NCBI RefSeq assembly: GCF_001428845.1
Contig: NZ_LMIU01000022.1
Coordinates: 124,001 to 188,000, forward strand
Length of the DNA stretch: 64,000 bases
Reading direction: 5' to 3'
DNA from: Achromobacter sp. Root83
GTDB taxonomy: Bacteria; Pseudomonadota; Gammaproteobacteria; Burkholderiales; Burkholderiaceae_B
Under the pieces are notes generated by a model, which had not been told where the DNA came from, did not search any database, and was given only the letters and a program-made list of their open reading frames with translations. Of this stretch, positions 23,621-32,898 are shown piece by piece; position 1 is the first letter of the stretch, and every line of letters starts with the position of its first letter. The position numbers and the translations under genes are program-made.

Positions 23621-24592
23621 CTATTCAATGCTGACGCCCGCGGCCTTGACGAGCGCCTGGCTCTTGGTGATCTCATCGGCCAGCGTCTGGGCCGCCTGCT
23701 CGGCGCTGCTGCCCTGCGCCACGAAACCCTGCGGCGAAAGCGCCTTCAGAACCGTCGGCTCCTGCATCGTTTTGCGGGCCGCGGCCTGCAGCTTCTGGAC
23801 GATGTCGGCGGGCAGGTTCGCCGGCCCGATCAGCGAGATCCAGGCGTCGTAGGAATAGCCCTTCACGCCCGCCTCGTCCAGCGTGGGCACGCCGGGCAGG
23901 ACGGCGAGGCGCTCGGGCGTGCTGACCGCCAGCGCGCGCAGCTTGCCCGCCTGGACCTGCGCCAGTACCGACGGGATCGCCAGGAAGGCGACCTGGATCT
24001 GCCCGGACATGACGTCGGTGATCAGGGCGTTGCCGCCCTTGTACGGGATATGCATCATGTCCACGCCCGCCTTGGATTTCAGCAGTTCACCGGCCAGATG
24101 CAGGACGCTGCCCGTGCCGGACGAGCCGTAGTTGATCTTGCCGGGCTGCGTGCGCGCCGCCTTCAGCAGGTCCGCCATGGTCTTGTACGGCGCATTCTCC
24201 GCCACCACGACCACCAGCGGCGTCGTGCCGATGACGGAGATGGGCGTGATGTCCTTGACCGCGTCGTAGGGCATGCTCTTGTACAGGCTGGGATTGATGG
24301 CGTGGTTGGACGACACGATGCCCAGGGTGTAGCCGTCCGGCTTGGCCGACACGAGCTGGCGCGTGCCTGGAATGCCCGCGGCCCCGGCCAGGTTCTCTAC
24401 GATCATGGGCTGGGCCAGCGTCTTGCCCAGGTTCTCGGCGACCACGCGCGCCACCATGTCGGCGGTCGAGCCGGGCGACGTGGGCACGATCAGCCGGATG
24501 GGGCGGTCGGGATAGTCCGCGGCGGACGCCGGGACCGCGCAAAGGGCGCCGAGCGCGAGCGCACAGCTTGCAAGCAATCTGGTGGGGGTCAT
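23621..24592 (-). CDS. Bug/TctC-family receptor
   Basis: This 323-aa periplasmic binding protein has a signal peptide MTPTRLLASCALALGALCAVPASA, then YPDRPIRLIVPTSPGSTADMVARVVAE and QPMIVENLAGAAG. No membrane partner is encoded nearby. It directly precedes the swivel-first aconitase-like gene in one transcript, so a citrate-, isopropylmalate- or methylmalate-like ligand is plausible (inference). The ribosome site is weak (CGGAGACATC). Confidence 0.92.
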   Translation of the reverse strand: MTPTRLLASCALALGALCAVPASAADYPDRPIRLIVPTSPGSTADMVARVVAENLGKTLAQPMIVENLAGAAGIPGTRQLVSAKPDGYTLGIVSSNHAINPSLYKSMPYDAVKDITPISVIGTTPLVVVVAENAPYKTMADLLKAARTQPGKINYGSSGTGSVLHLAGELLKSKAGVDMMHIPYKGGNALITDVMSGQIQVAFLAIPSVLAQVQAGKLRALAVSTPERLAVLPGVPTLDEAGVKGYSYDAWISLIGPANLPADIVQKLQAAARKTMQEPTVLKALSPQGFVAQGSSAEQAAQTLADEITKSQALVKAAGVSIE

Positions 24593-24720
24593 GATGTCTC
24601 CGTATAGGACGCAGCGGGGTCTGGATGCCCCGTACCGGCGATGAACGCGTCTTGACTATACGAACGCCGGCGCGATTGCCGAAGTGCCTTCTCGGCAGGC
24701 CCGCCATCGCGAATGGCGAC

Positions 24721-24811
24721 GGCGTGTCACGACGGCGTGTTGCGGCGGCGTGTCGCGACGGCGCGTCGCGGTGGCGTGTCGCGCTGGCGTGTCGCGACAG
24801 CGCTTCGCGGT
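24721..24811. repeat. Seven tandem copies of a 13-bp repeat
   Basis: The consensus is GGCGTGTCGCGAC, with copies starting every 13 bases from 24721 to 24811 and one to three changes per copy. It lies between the LysR stop (24816) and the Bug receptor start. Thirteen is not a multiple of three and no coding frame explains it. It may act on transcription between the two genes or be neutral slippage. Confidence 0.8.
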
Positions 24812-24815
24812 GGCC

Positions 24816-25718
24816 TCAGCCCTGCTGCGCCAGGAACTTCACCAGGGAGGCCGCCGTCGCGGAGAGTTGCGCCTGCCGGGGATACACGATGCAGAGCTGG
24901 CGCCGGGCCCAGGGGTCCGACAGCGGACGCACCACCACATCCAGCGCCTGCAGGTATAGCTCTGCCACCTGCTGCGGCATTACCGCGATGCCCAGGCCGG
25001 CATGCGCCATGCGGCACAGCGCGTCCAGGCTGGCCACGCGGATCTTGACCGACAGCGTCTTGCCCATGGACGCGGCCTGCGTGGCCAGAAGCTGGGTCAG
25101 CGCGCTGTTTTCGCGCAGGCCCACGAAGGTTTCGTCGGCAATGTCCTGCAGGCTGAACTGGCGGGCCGACGCCTTGGGGTGGCTGGACGGCAGCATCACC
25201 GCCAGCCGGTCGCGCCGGTAGGGCAATTGCTCGAGTCCTTCGGCGCCCGCGATCTGGTTGCAGATGCCGAAGTCGGCAGCGCGCTCGCGCACCAGGCGCA
25301 GGACGTCGGGGCTGTGCTGTTCTTCCAGGTCGATATCCACGTCGGGAAACAGGCGCTGGAACGCCGCCACGTCTTCGGGCAGGAACTGCACGATGGCCGA
25401 CAGGTTGGCCACCACCCGCACATGCCCTTTCACGCCCTCGTAGAAGCGGGACAGGTCGGCGCCCATGGCCTCGACGTCGCCGATGATCTGCCGCGCGTGG
25501 CGCAGCACGGTCTGCCCGGCGGGCGTAGGTGTCACGCCGCGGGTATGGCGGGCGATCAGCGGCAGGCCGATCAGTGACTCCAGGTCCGCGATGCGGCGGC
25601 TGACGGCGGAAGGCGCGATGAACTCGCGCTCGGCCGCCCGCGCGATGCTGTTTTCCTGGCACACCGCCACGAACAGGCGCAGCGAGGTCAGATCGAGTTT
25701 GCGTAGGATGTTTTCCAT
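24816..25718 (-). CDS. LysR-family transcriptional regulator
   Basis: This 300-aa protein has an N-terminal winged helix (LDLTSLRLFVAVCQENSIARAAE, then APSAVSRRIADLE) and a C-terminal substrate-binding fold. The ATG at 25718 (MENILRKLD) is preferred over an upstream in-frame start with no similarity. It is on the same strand as the Bug and hydratase genes and precedes them with a 223-bp gap that contains the 13-bp repeats, so it may sit in one operon with them or be separately transcribed. It likely responds to the substrate of the hydratase. Confidence 0.9.
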   Translation of the reverse strand: MENILRKLDLTSLRLFVAVCQENSIARAAEREFIAPSAVSRRIADLESLIGLPLIARHTRGVTPTPAGQTVLRHARQIIGDVEAMGADLSRFYEGVKGHVRVVANLSAIVQFLPEDVAAFQRLFPDVDIDLEEQHSPDVLRLVRERAADFGICNQIAGAEGLEQLPYRRDRLAVMLPSSHPKASARQFSLQDIADETFVGLRENSALTQLLATQAASMGKTLSVKIRVASLDALCRMAHAGLGIAVMPQQVAELYLQALDVVVRPLSDPWARRQLCIVYPRQAQLSATAASLVKFLAQQG

Positions 25719-25786
25719 GGCGGGCAGGCAGGGGCGGCGGGGCGTGTCCCGCATTGTCGGGGGATCGTACACCACGCCCCACCCCG

Positions 25787-25819
25787 GCGATCAGGCGGCC
25801 AATCAGGCAGCCTGATCGC
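25787..25819 (-). terminator. Hairpin after the indolepyruvate oxidoreductase gene
   Basis: GCGATCAGGC and GCCTGATCGC form a perfect 10-bp stem with a 13-base loop, 6 bp downstream of the minus-strand stop at 25826. No T-run follows, so it is a possible rather than a standard intrinsic terminator. Confidence 0.45.
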
Positions 25820-25825
25820 CGCCAA

Positions 25826-28800
25826 TCACGCCGCCAATCCGGCCGCCAATCGCGCCTGGCCGCCGTTGCGGTAACGGTCCCACAACACATCCTGCCGGAC
25901 CCGCGCCTCCTCCACGCGCTTCTCCTTCACATGGCCAAAGCCGCGGATCGTATCCGGCACGTTGGCCAGTTCGAGCGCCGCGTCGCGGTTGGCGGCGTCC
26001 AGGGTGCGCGCGAACGTTTCCGCCAAGGCCAGGTAGTCGGCGGCGAGCTGCCGCTCCATGCGGCGCTCGGCCGTCTTGCCGAAGACGTCCAGCCAGGTCC
26101 CACGCACGCGCTTCATCGGCGCCAGCGCGCGGAACGCCAGCGCCACCCAGGCGCCAAAGGCGCGCTTTTGCAGGCGGCCCTGCGCATCGCGGCGGGCGAA
26201 CGCGGGCGGCGCCAGGTAATAGCGCACGCGGTAGTCGCGGCCCGGCTCGCCCTCGAACTGCGCGCGCAGCCTGTCCTTGAAGGCGGGATCGGCATACAGG
26301 CGAGCGACCTCGTATTCATCCTTGTAGATCATGAGCTTGGCCAGGTTGCGCGCCACGGCCCGCGTCACCGCGTGCTGCTTGTCTCCCAAGGCGGATTCGC
26401 GCGCGCGCACGGCCTCCACCGCCGCCAGGTAGCGGCCGGCATAGGCGTCGTCCTGGTAGGCGCGCACATGCGCCGCCAGCCGCTTGATCAGGGCGTCCAG
26501 GGACTCGGGCAGCGCCACCACGCGCTCGGGCGCCTTCGGGCGCAGCGCGTCCGCCCCATGATGCGCCGCCTGGCGGCCCAGTTCGAACGCGGCCAGGTTC
26601 TTGTCCACCGCCACGCCGTTGATCTCGATCGCGCGGCGCAGGCTTTCCAGCGATAGCGGCAGGCCGCCCTGCTGCCAGGCGTAGCCCAGCAGCAGCGGAT
26701 TGGCGTAAAGGCTGTCGCCCAGCAGGGCTTCGGCCAGCGGCCCGGCCTCGATGAAGTCGCAGTTGCCGCCGGTGCTTTGCGCCAGCGCCGCCTGCGCCTG
26801 CGCTCCCGGGAAGCGCCAGGCGGGCTGCGACAGGAAGGCGGCCGTGGGCGCGGCGCTGCTGTTGACCACCGCCCGGCCGTGATCCGGCCGCAGACGCGAC
26901 AGCACCTCCGTGGATGCGGACACCAGCGCGTCGCACCCGATGACGAGATCCGCCTCGCCCAGCGCCACGCGGGTGGCGTGCAGGTCTTCGGGCCGATTGG
27001 CAAGCTGCACATGGCTGAGCACGGCGCCGCCCTTCTGCGCCAGGCCCGCCATGTCCAGCACGGTGACGCCCTTGCCTTCGATGTGCGCGGCCGCGCCCAG
27101 CAGCGCGCCTATCGTCACCACGCCGGTGCCGCCCACCCCGGCGATCACCACGCGGTACGCGGCGCCGGCGGCGATGCCCGCGGCGCTGGGCTGGGGCGCG
27201 TCAAGCAGCGCCGGCACGCCGCCGGCAAGCGCGGGCTTGCGCAGCACCGCGCCTTCCGCCGTCACGAAGCTGGGGCAAAAACCTTCCACGCAGGAAAAGT
27301 CCTTGTTGCACGACGACTGGTTGATGCGCCGTTTCGTGCCCAGTGGCGTGTCCAGCGGCTCCACCGACAGGCAGTTGGATTTCACCGAGCAATCGCCGCA
27401 GCCTTCGCACACTGCGTCGTTGATGAAGGCGCGGCGTGGCGGGTCGGGGTATTCGCCGCGCTTGCGGCGGCGGCGCTTCTCGGTGGCGCAGGTCTGGTCG
27501 TAGATGAGCACCGTGGCGCCCTCGGTGTCGCGCAAGGCGCGCTGCACCTCGTCCAGCGCCTTGCGATGATGCACCTCGATCCCGGCCGGCAGCGCGGCGG
27601 CGCCTGTGTATTTGTCGGGCTCGTCGGTCACGACCACCGTCTTGCCCACGCCTTCCGCCTGCATCTGCGCCGCGATCTGCGGCACGGTCAGCACGCCGTC
27701 CACCGGCTGCCCGCCGGTCATCGCGACCGCGTCGTTGTAGAGGATCTTGTAGGTGATGTTGGCGCGCGCCGCGACCGCCGCGCGGATGGCCAGCAGGCCG
27801 GAATGGAAGTAGGTGCCGTCGCCCAGGTTGGCGAAGATGTGGCGTTCCGACGTGAAGTCCTTCTGCCCCAGCCAGGCGACGCCTTCGCCGCCCATCTGGC
27901 TGAAGGTATCGGTATTGCGGTCCATCCACATCGCCATGTAGTGGCAGCCGATGCCCGCCACCGCGCGCGAGCCCTCCGGCACGCGGGTGGACGTGTTGTG
28001 CGGGCAGCCCGAGCAGAACCAGGGCTTGCGCTCTTCGACCAGCGTGGGGCGGCTGGACTCGCGCTCCTTCGCGTCGATCACGGCCAGCCGGGCCGCGATG
28101 CGGGCGCGCAGCGCGTCCGGCAGGTCCGCCTTTTCCAGGCGCGCGGCGATCGCGCGCGCGATCAGCGCCGGCGACAGTTCGTGACGCGCCGGCAGCAGCC
28201 AGCCGCCGCGCGGCGTCGACCATTCGCCGCCGCCGTTCTCGCGTTCGTCGAACTTGCCGTACACGCGCGGACGCACGTCGTCGCGCCAGTTGTAGAGTTC
28301 TTCCTTCAGCGCGTATTCCAGGATCTGGCGCTTCTCTTCGACGACCAGGATTTCCTTCAGCCCCGTGGCGAATTCGCGCGCGTCCTGGGCGTCCAGCGGC
28401 CAGATGCAGCCCACCTTCAGCACGCGGATGCCGGCCTGCGCACAGGCTGCCTCGTCCAGCCCCAGGTCATTGAGCGCCTGGCGCACGTCCAGATAGGCCT
28501 TGCCCGCGGTCATGATGCCGAAATGCGCGCGCGGGGAATCCAGCACCACCCGGTTCAGCTTGTTGGCGCGCACATAGGCCAGCGCGGCGTACCACTTGTG
28601 GTCCAGCAGCCGCGCCTCTTGCGCCAGCGGCGAATCGGGCCAGCGGATGTTCAGGCCGCCGTCCGGCAGGCCGTCTTGCGGCAGCACGATCCGCACGCGT
28701 GCCGGATCCACATCGACCGACGCGCTGGACTCCACCACATCGGTCACGCACTTCATCGCCACCCACAGGCCCGTGTGCCGGCTCATGGCCCAGCCATGCA

Positions 28801-29377
28801 GGCCGTAGTCCAGATACTCCTGCACGTTGGACGGATACAGCACCGGGATGCCGCTGGCGATCAGCACGTGTTCGGACTGGTGCGCCACGGACGAGGACTT
28901 GGCGGCGTGGTCGTCGCCCGCCAGCATCAGCACGCCGCCGTGCGCGGACGTGCCCGCCGAGTTGGCGTGCTTGAGCACATCCACCGAGCGGTCCACGCCC
29001 GGCCCCTTGCCGTACCACATGCCGAACACGCCGTCGCGCTCGGCGCCCGGAAACAGGTTCAGTTGCTGCGTGCCCCAGACGGCGGTGGCGGCCAGGTCCT
29101 CGTTCACGCCGGGTTGGAACACCACGTCGTTCGCCTTCAGATGGTGCTTGGCTTTCCACAGCGCCTGGTCCAGACCGCCCAGCGGCGACCCCCGGTAGCC
29201 CGAGACATAGCCCGCCGTGTTCAGGCCGGCCTGCTGGTCGCGCAGCTTTTGCATCATGGGCAGGCGCACCAGCGCCTGCGTGCCGCTGAGGTAGATGCGG
29301 CCCGAGGACCGGGTGTATTTATCGTCCAGCGTCAGGCCATGGGTATCGGCCACGCCGGGGGGTAGAGGGGCGTTCAC
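25826..29377 (-). CDS. Fused indolepyruvate ferredoxin oxidoreductase
   Basis: This 1183-aa enzyme decarboxylates an aryl-pyruvate (indolepyruvate, phenylpyruvate) to the acyl-CoA, reducing ferredoxin with thiamine diphosphate. The IorA-type part comes first: an N-terminal pyrimidine-binding domain (YRGSPLGGLDQALW), a TPP-binding core (CSGCPHNTSTRV, LGDGTYFHSG) and Fe-S cysteines (CEGCGDCSVKSNC). The IorB-type gamma domain follows from about residue 720 (GVGGTGVVTIGALLGAAAH) with a C-terminal helical region. The size and order match the long aerobic betaproteobacterial form. It begins with GTG after AGGAGACAAG. A divergent LysR gene lies 124 bp away. It probably serves aromatic amino acid breakdown. 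Confidence 0.93.
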   Translation of the reverse strand: MNAPLPPGVADTHGLTLDDKYTRSSGRIYLSGTQALVRLPMMQKLRDQQAGLNTAGYVSGYRGSPLGGLDQALWKAKHHLKANDVVFQPGVNEDLAATAVWGTQQLNLFPGAERDGVFGMWYGKGPGVDRSVDVLKHANSAGTSAHGGVLMLAGDDHAAKSSSVAHQSEHVLIASGIPVLYPSNVQEYLDYGLHGWAMSRHTGLWVAMKCVTDVVESSASVDVDPARVRIVLPQDGLPDGGLNIRWPDSPLAQEARLLDHKWYAALAYVRANKLNRVVLDSPRAHFGIMTAGKAYLDVRQALNDLGLDEAACAQAGIRVLKVGCIWPLDAQDAREFATGLKEILVVEEKRQILEYALKEELYNWRDDVRPRVYGKFDERENGGGEWSTPRGGWLLPARHELSPALIARAIAARLEKADLPDALRARIAARLAVIDAKERESSRPTLVEERKPWFCSGCPHNTSTRVPEGSRAVAGIGCHYMAMWMDRNTDTFSQMGGEGVAWLGQKDFTSERHIFANLGDGTYFHSGLLAIRAAVAARANITYKILYNDAVAMTGGQPVDGVLTVPQIAAQMQAEGVGKTVVVTDEPDKYTGAAALPAGIEVHHRKALDEVQRALRDTEGATVLIYDQTCATEKRRRRKRGEYPDPPRRAFINDAVCEGCGDCSVKSNCLSVEPLDTPLGTKRRINQSSCNKDFSCVEGFCPSFVTAEGAVLRKPALAGGVPALLDAPQPSAAGIAAGAAYRVVIAGVGGTGVVTIGALLGAAAHIEGKGVTVLDMAGLAQKGGAVLSHVQLANRPEDLHATRVALGEADLVIGCDALVSASTEVLSRLRPDHGRAVVNSSAAPTAAFLSQPAWRFPGAQAQAALAQSTGGNCDFIEAGPLAEALLGDSLYANPLLLGYAWQQGGLPLSLESLRRAIEINGVAVDKNLAAFELGRQAAHHGADALRPKAPERVVALPESLDALIKRLAAHVRAYQDDAYAGRYLAAVEAVRARESALGDKQHAVTRAVARNLAKLMIYKDEYEVARLYADPAFKDRLRAQFEGEPGRDYRVRYYLAPPAFARRDAQGRLQKRAFGAWVALAFRALAPMKRVRGTWLDVFGKTAERRMERQLAADYLALAETFARTLDAANRDAALELANVPDTIRGFGHVKEKRVEEARVRQDVLWDRYRNGGQARLAAGLAA

Positions 29378-29457
29378 GGGGCTTGTCTCCTGCGATCTTC
29401 GAGGGGGCTTCGAGGCGGGTTTTTTGGTGTTTTCCGCAGTGTAGGAAGCCCCTCGGC

Positions 29458-29496
29458 TATCGTATATTCATATATTCAGGTAGCTGGTATGCGATA
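29458..29496. promoter_or_regulatory. Interrupted inverted repeat in the IOR/LysR divergent promoter
   Basis: TATCGTATA and TATGCGATA (8 of 9 positions symmetric) lie 21 bases apart, immediately upstream of the LysR ATG. The stretch between them is AT-rich. The arrangement fits a LysR recognition and autoregulation site. Binding is inferred. Confidence 0.45.
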
Positions 29497-29501
29497 AACA
29501 C

Positions 29502-30407
29502 ATGGCTAATGACGTCACGCTCCGACAACTGCGCTACTTTGCCGCCGCCGCCCGCACCGGCCGGTTCTCGATGGCGGCGGCCGACGAGCACGTCTCGCAG
29601 TCGGCCGTCACCAACGCGGTGCTGGCGCTGGAAGCGCAGCTTGGCGTGCGCCTGTTCGACCGCCATCCGCACGGCGTCACACTGACGCCCGAGGGCCACA
29701 ACTTTCACCAGCGTGCCCGCGACGTGCTGGATTCCCTGGACGACGCGCTGCGCGAACCCGGCTTTCAGCGCTATGCGCTGCGCGGCTCGGTGCGGGTCGC
29801 GGCGTCCTATACGGTGCTGGGTTACTTCCTGCCCGACCTGCTGGCGCGCTTTCGGCGGCGCTACCCGGACGTGGTGCTGGACCTGGTGGACCTGGACCGC
29901 CCGGAGATCGAAAAGGCCGTCGCCAGCGGCGACGTCGAGCTGGGCGTGGCGCTGCTGTCCAACGTGGACAAGCGCGAGCGCTTCGGCCACCAGGTGCTGG
30001 TCAGGTCACGGCGCCAGCTCTGGACCGCGTCGGGCCACCCGCTGTTGCAGGGCGCGGCGCCATCGCTCGCCGACATCGCCCGATACCCGTACATCCTGCT
30101 GGAAATGGACGAGGGCGAACGCTCCACGCTGAACTATTGGCGCGCCCACGGGCTGCAGCCGGACATCGCGTTCCGCACCCGTTCGATGGAGGCGCTGCGC
30201 GGGCTGGTGGCGCACGGGTTCGGCATCACCATGCTGTCCGACATGGTCTACCGTCCCTGGTCGCTGGAGGGCCGCAAGATCGAAGCCTTGCCCATTACCG
30301 ATGCCGTGCCGCCGATGGAAGCGGGCCTGCTGTGGCATCCGCGCGCGCCCATGGCCAAGCCCGCCGACGCCTTCCGACAATTCATGACGTATGCGTGCGG
30401 GGTCTGA
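29502..30407 (+). CDS. LysR-family transcriptional regulator
   Basis: This 301-aa protein has an N-terminal HTH (VTLRQLRYFAAAARTGRFSMA, SQSAVTNAVLALE) and a LysR effector domain (VRVAASYTVLGYFLPDLLARF). It is divergent from the indolepyruvate oxidoreductase gene and is most likely its regulator. It is convergent with the next LysR gene, with only about 33 bp between stops and no clear terminator there. Confidence 0.9.
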   Translation: MANDVTLRQLRYFAAAARTGRFSMAAADEHVSQSAVTNAVLALEAQLGVRLFDRHPHGVTLTPEGHNFHQRARDVLDSLDDALREPGFQRYALRGSVRVAASYTVLGYFLPDLLARFRRRYPDVVLDLVDLDRPEIEKAVASGDVELGVALLSNVDKRERFGHQVLVRSRRQLWTASGHPLLQGAAPSLADIARYPYILLEMDEGERSTLNYWRAHGLQPDIAFRTRSMEALRGLVAHGFGITMLSDMVYRPWSLEGRKIEALPITDAVPPMEAGLLWHPRAPMAKPADAFRQFMTYACGV

Positions 30408-30440
30408 CGCCTGCCGCCCGCGCGGCCGAGAATCCGGACG

Positions 30441-31349
30441 CTACACCAGCAGCGCACCCTTGCGCCGGGTGAACTGGGCCAGGGACTGAAGCGCCAGCGC
30501 ATGCATGGCCGCCACCGACGGCAGCAAGGTCTCTTCCTTGCGCGTCAGGACGCCCACGATCCGCTCCACCACGGGCTCGGCCAGCGGCACGAAGGCCAGG
30601 CCGCTGCCGGTGGCGGGCCGCGCCAGCACCGGCAGCACGGTCACGCCCAGTCCGCCGACCACGCTGGCCAGCAGCGACGCGCGGTTGGACACCACCATGG
30701 CCGGGTCGTCGATGGCGCCGCCGAGCTGGCGGTTCTTCAGCGTGTCGAAGGTGGCGTTGCCGATCATCCGTTCGGCCGCCAGCGCCGTCCACGGCACCGG
30801 CCCGCGCCGCCGCGCCAGCGGATGGCTCTTCCTGCAGACCAGCCCGAAGGCGTCGCGCGCGACCGGCGTGAAGGCCACTTCGGCCGTGCGCGGCACCTGG
30901 CCCGCCACGCCCACCTGCACTTCGCCCGTCAAGACCAGCCGGTGCACGTCCGGGGACGGCTCATCGATGGCGCGGATGCGGATGTCGGGGTGGCTGCGCG
31001 CGTAGCGTTCCAGCAAGCGGGGCAGCCATTCGTCAGCCAGTGACGGCATGACCGCCAGCGACACCGGCCCCTGGTTGCCCATGCCGAACTGCCGTGCCGC
31101 GTCCAGCACCCGGTCATGGGTGGCCAGCAGTTCCCTGAACAGCGGCGCTACCGCCGCCCCCAGCGGCGTCAACTGGGCGCGCTTGCCGGGCTCGAACAAG
31201 GGCGCGCCCACCTGCTGCTCCAGATCCTGCATGGCCGCCGACACCGCCGCCTGCGACCGGAACGTGCCTTGCGCGGCAAGGCGGAAGCTGCCGTGGTCCG
31301 CCGCCAGCAGGAACTGGCGCAGGTGCTGGATCTTCAAGGGCGTGGGCAT
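30441..31349 (-). CDS. LysR-family transcriptional regulator
   Basis: This 302-aa protein has an HTH (LKIQHLRQFLLAADHGSFRLAA, RSQAAVSAAMQDLE) and a LysR effector domain. It is transcribed away from the DUF1185-hydrolase-Bug genes across a 122-bp gap carrying two perfect palindromes, so it is likely their regulator. The effector domain shows no feature that reveals the ligand. Confidence 0.9.
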   Translation of the reverse strand: MPTPLKIQHLRQFLLAADHGSFRLAAQGTFRSQAAVSAAMQDLEQQVGAPLFEPGKRAQLTPLGAAVAPLFRELLATHDRVLDAARQFGMGNQGPVSLAVMPSLADEWLPRLLERYARSHPDIRIRAIDEPSPDVHRLVLTGEVQVGVAGQVPRTAEVAFTPVARDAFGLVCRKSHPLARRRGPVPWTALAAERMIGNATFDTLKNRQLGGAIDDPAMVVSNRASLLASVVGGLGVTVLPVLARPATGSGLAFVPLAEPVVERIVGVLTRKEETLLPSVAAMHALALQSLAQFTRRKGALLV

Positions 31350-31368
31350 GGTGGCGGGCGTGAATGAA

Positions 31369-31401
31369 TTCGGATTTTCCGAAATTAACTTACGTTAATT
31401 T
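31369..31401. promoter_or_regulatory. Two adjacent palindromes, LysR operator candidates
   Basis: TTCGGA-TTT-TCCGAA (31369-31383) is followed by AAATTAAC-TTAC-GTTAATTT (31382-31401); both are perfect. They lie 20-50 bp from the LysR start and about 70 bp from the start of the first plus-strand gene. The second has the T-N11-A layout of LysR sites. Confidence 0.55.
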
Positions 31402-31471
31402 GGATTGTCAAAATTCCCCTGCGAACTCAACAATGGGCCCATCTTTCAGCCATTGGTATTGGAGCAGCGGA

Positions 31472-32065
31472 ATGTCTCTGCAAGTGCGCAAGGTAGTCAG
31501 TTATGTCGAGAAAACCCTCATCGAAGGCGGCCGCGGGGCCGAGCGCCCGCTGGTGATGATCGTGGCGGCCGCCGTCGTCCGCAATCCGTGGGCAGGCCTG
31601 CCGTTCCAGGAGGACCTGCGCCCCGGCATCCTGGAGGCCGCGCCCCCGCTGGGCGAACTGCTGGTCGCCGAAATCCTGCGTCAGGCCGGGTCGGCGGACA
31701 ACATCGAAGCCTATGGCAAGGCCGCCGTGGTGGGCACCGCCGGCGAGGTCGAACACGCGTCCGCGCTGATCCATACGCTGCGCTTTGGCAACGCCTACCG
31801 CAACGCGGTGGGCGGAACCAGCTACCTGAGCTTCACCAACATGCGCGGCGGACCAGGCTGCGTGATCTCCGTCCCGTTGATGCACAAGCTCGACGAAGGT
31901 CTGCGCTCGCACTACCTGACGGTGCAGACCACCATCAATGACGCGCCCGCGCCGGACGAGATCGTGATAGCGCTGGGCGCCGCCACCTCCGGCCGCCCGC
32001 ATCACCGCATCGGCAACCGCTATTCCGATCTGCAGGAACTGGCACAAGAGGCCCAGGAAAAATGA
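31472..32065 (+). CDS. Amino acid synthesis family protein (DUF1185/AA_synth)
   Basis: This 197-aa soluble protein contains LQVRKVVSYVEKTLIEGGR, the typical N-terminus of the DUF1185 family, and conserved segments VVGTAGEVEHASALIHTL and GAATSGRPHHRIGNRY. The family was named from weak evidence of a role in amino acid synthesis; its reaction is not known to me. The ATG at 31472 is preceded by GGAG and starts at the conserved sequence; an upstream ATG at 31364 would lie in the operator. The next gene overlaps its stop by 4 bases, implying a joint function with the hydrolase. Confidence 0.85.
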   Translation: MSLQVRKVVSYVEKTLIEGGRGAERPLVMIVAAAVVRNPWAGLPFQEDLRPGILEAAPPLGELLVAEILRQAGSADNIEAYGKAAVVGTAGEVEHASALIHTLRFGNAYRNAVGGTSYLSFTNMRGGPGCVISVPLMHKLDEGLRSHYLTVQTTINDAPAPDEIVIALGAATSGRPHHRIGNRYSDLQELAQEAQEK

Positions 32066-32850
32066 GCGCGCCACGGCGGCGCTCCGGCCGCGGCGAGCCC
32101 CTGGTCCTCTTGCACGGCGTCGGCCTGGACCACACCTTGTGGGACGATCTGGCGCCCCTGCTGGAACCGGACTTCGATGTGCTGCGCTACGACCTGCTGG
32201 GACACGGCGCGGCGCCCGCGCTCCGGGGCACGGCGGACATCCAGGACTTCATCGCGCAACTGGACGAAGAGCTGGACGGCGCCGGCTGGCGCGGCGCGAA
32301 CCTGCTGGGCTATTCCATGGGCGGCCTGGTCGCGGGCGCCTATGCCGCGGCCCGGCCCGAACGCGTGAAGCGCCTGGTCCTCTTGAACACGGTGTTCCGG
32401 CGCACGGACGAAGAGGCCGCGGCGGTGCGCGCCCGGCTGGCCTCGGCCGCCACGCAGGACACACAGGCCGCCGCGAAGGTGTCGCTGGCCCGCTGGTTCA
32501 CGCCGGACTTCCAGGCCCGCCGCACGGAGCGCGTCGCCCGGATCGAGCAGCGCCTGTTGGACAACGACCGCGCCAGCTTCCTGGCCGCCTACACACTGTT
32601 TGCCAATGGCGACCCGATCCTGGCGCGGGCCGCGCCGGATATCGCCTGCCCGGTCCTGGTCATGACCGGTGAGCACGATGTCGGCTCCAACCCGCGCATG
32701 ACGCGCGAACTCGCACGGGCCTTGCCCAACGCCTGCGCCCGGGTCGTGCCGGCGCAGCGACATATGCTGCCGGTAGAGGAACCCGCCACCGTGGCCGCGG
32801 CGCTTCGGTCCTTTTTCCAGGCGCGCAAATCCGAATCGTCCGCCGCATAG
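32062..32850 (+). CDS. Alpha/beta-fold hydrolase
   Basis: This 262-aa cytoplasmic hydrolase has the oxyanion HGVGLDHTLW, nucleophile elbow GYSMGG, acid region TGEHDVGS and catalytic His in QRHMLPVEEP. The cap region and overall length resemble 3-oxoadipate enol-lactonase (PcaD) and related C-C or lactone hydrolases. Its start overlaps the DUF1185 gene by ATGA. The substrate is unknown; the Bug receptor that follows suggests an imported acid, amide or lactone. Confidence 0.88.
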   Translation: MSAPRRRSGRGEPLVLLHGVGLDHTLWDDLAPLLEPDFDVLRYDLLGHGAAPALRGTADIQDFIAQLDEELDGAGWRGANLLGYSMGGLVAGAYAAARPERVKRLVLLNTVFRRTDEEAAAVRARLASAATQDTQAAAKVSLARWFTPDFQARRTERVARIEQRLLDNDRASFLAAYTLFANGDPILARAAPDIACPVLVMTGEHDVGSNPRMTRELARALPNACARVVPAQRHMLPVEEPATVAAALRSFFQARKSESSAA

Positions 32851-32898
32851 AGACGATCCGCCACAAGCCCACCCAAGGTGGAGATGGAGACAAAGAAC

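Noticed and set aside
26777..29365. 862-codon open frame antisense to the indolepyruvate oxidoreductase
   Set aside because: Shadow of a long high-GC gene; no recognisable motifs.
29378..29457. Rho-independent terminator suggested by the T-run near 29419-29425
   Set aside because: The run lies in the divergent promoter region and no stable hairpin precedes it on either strand.
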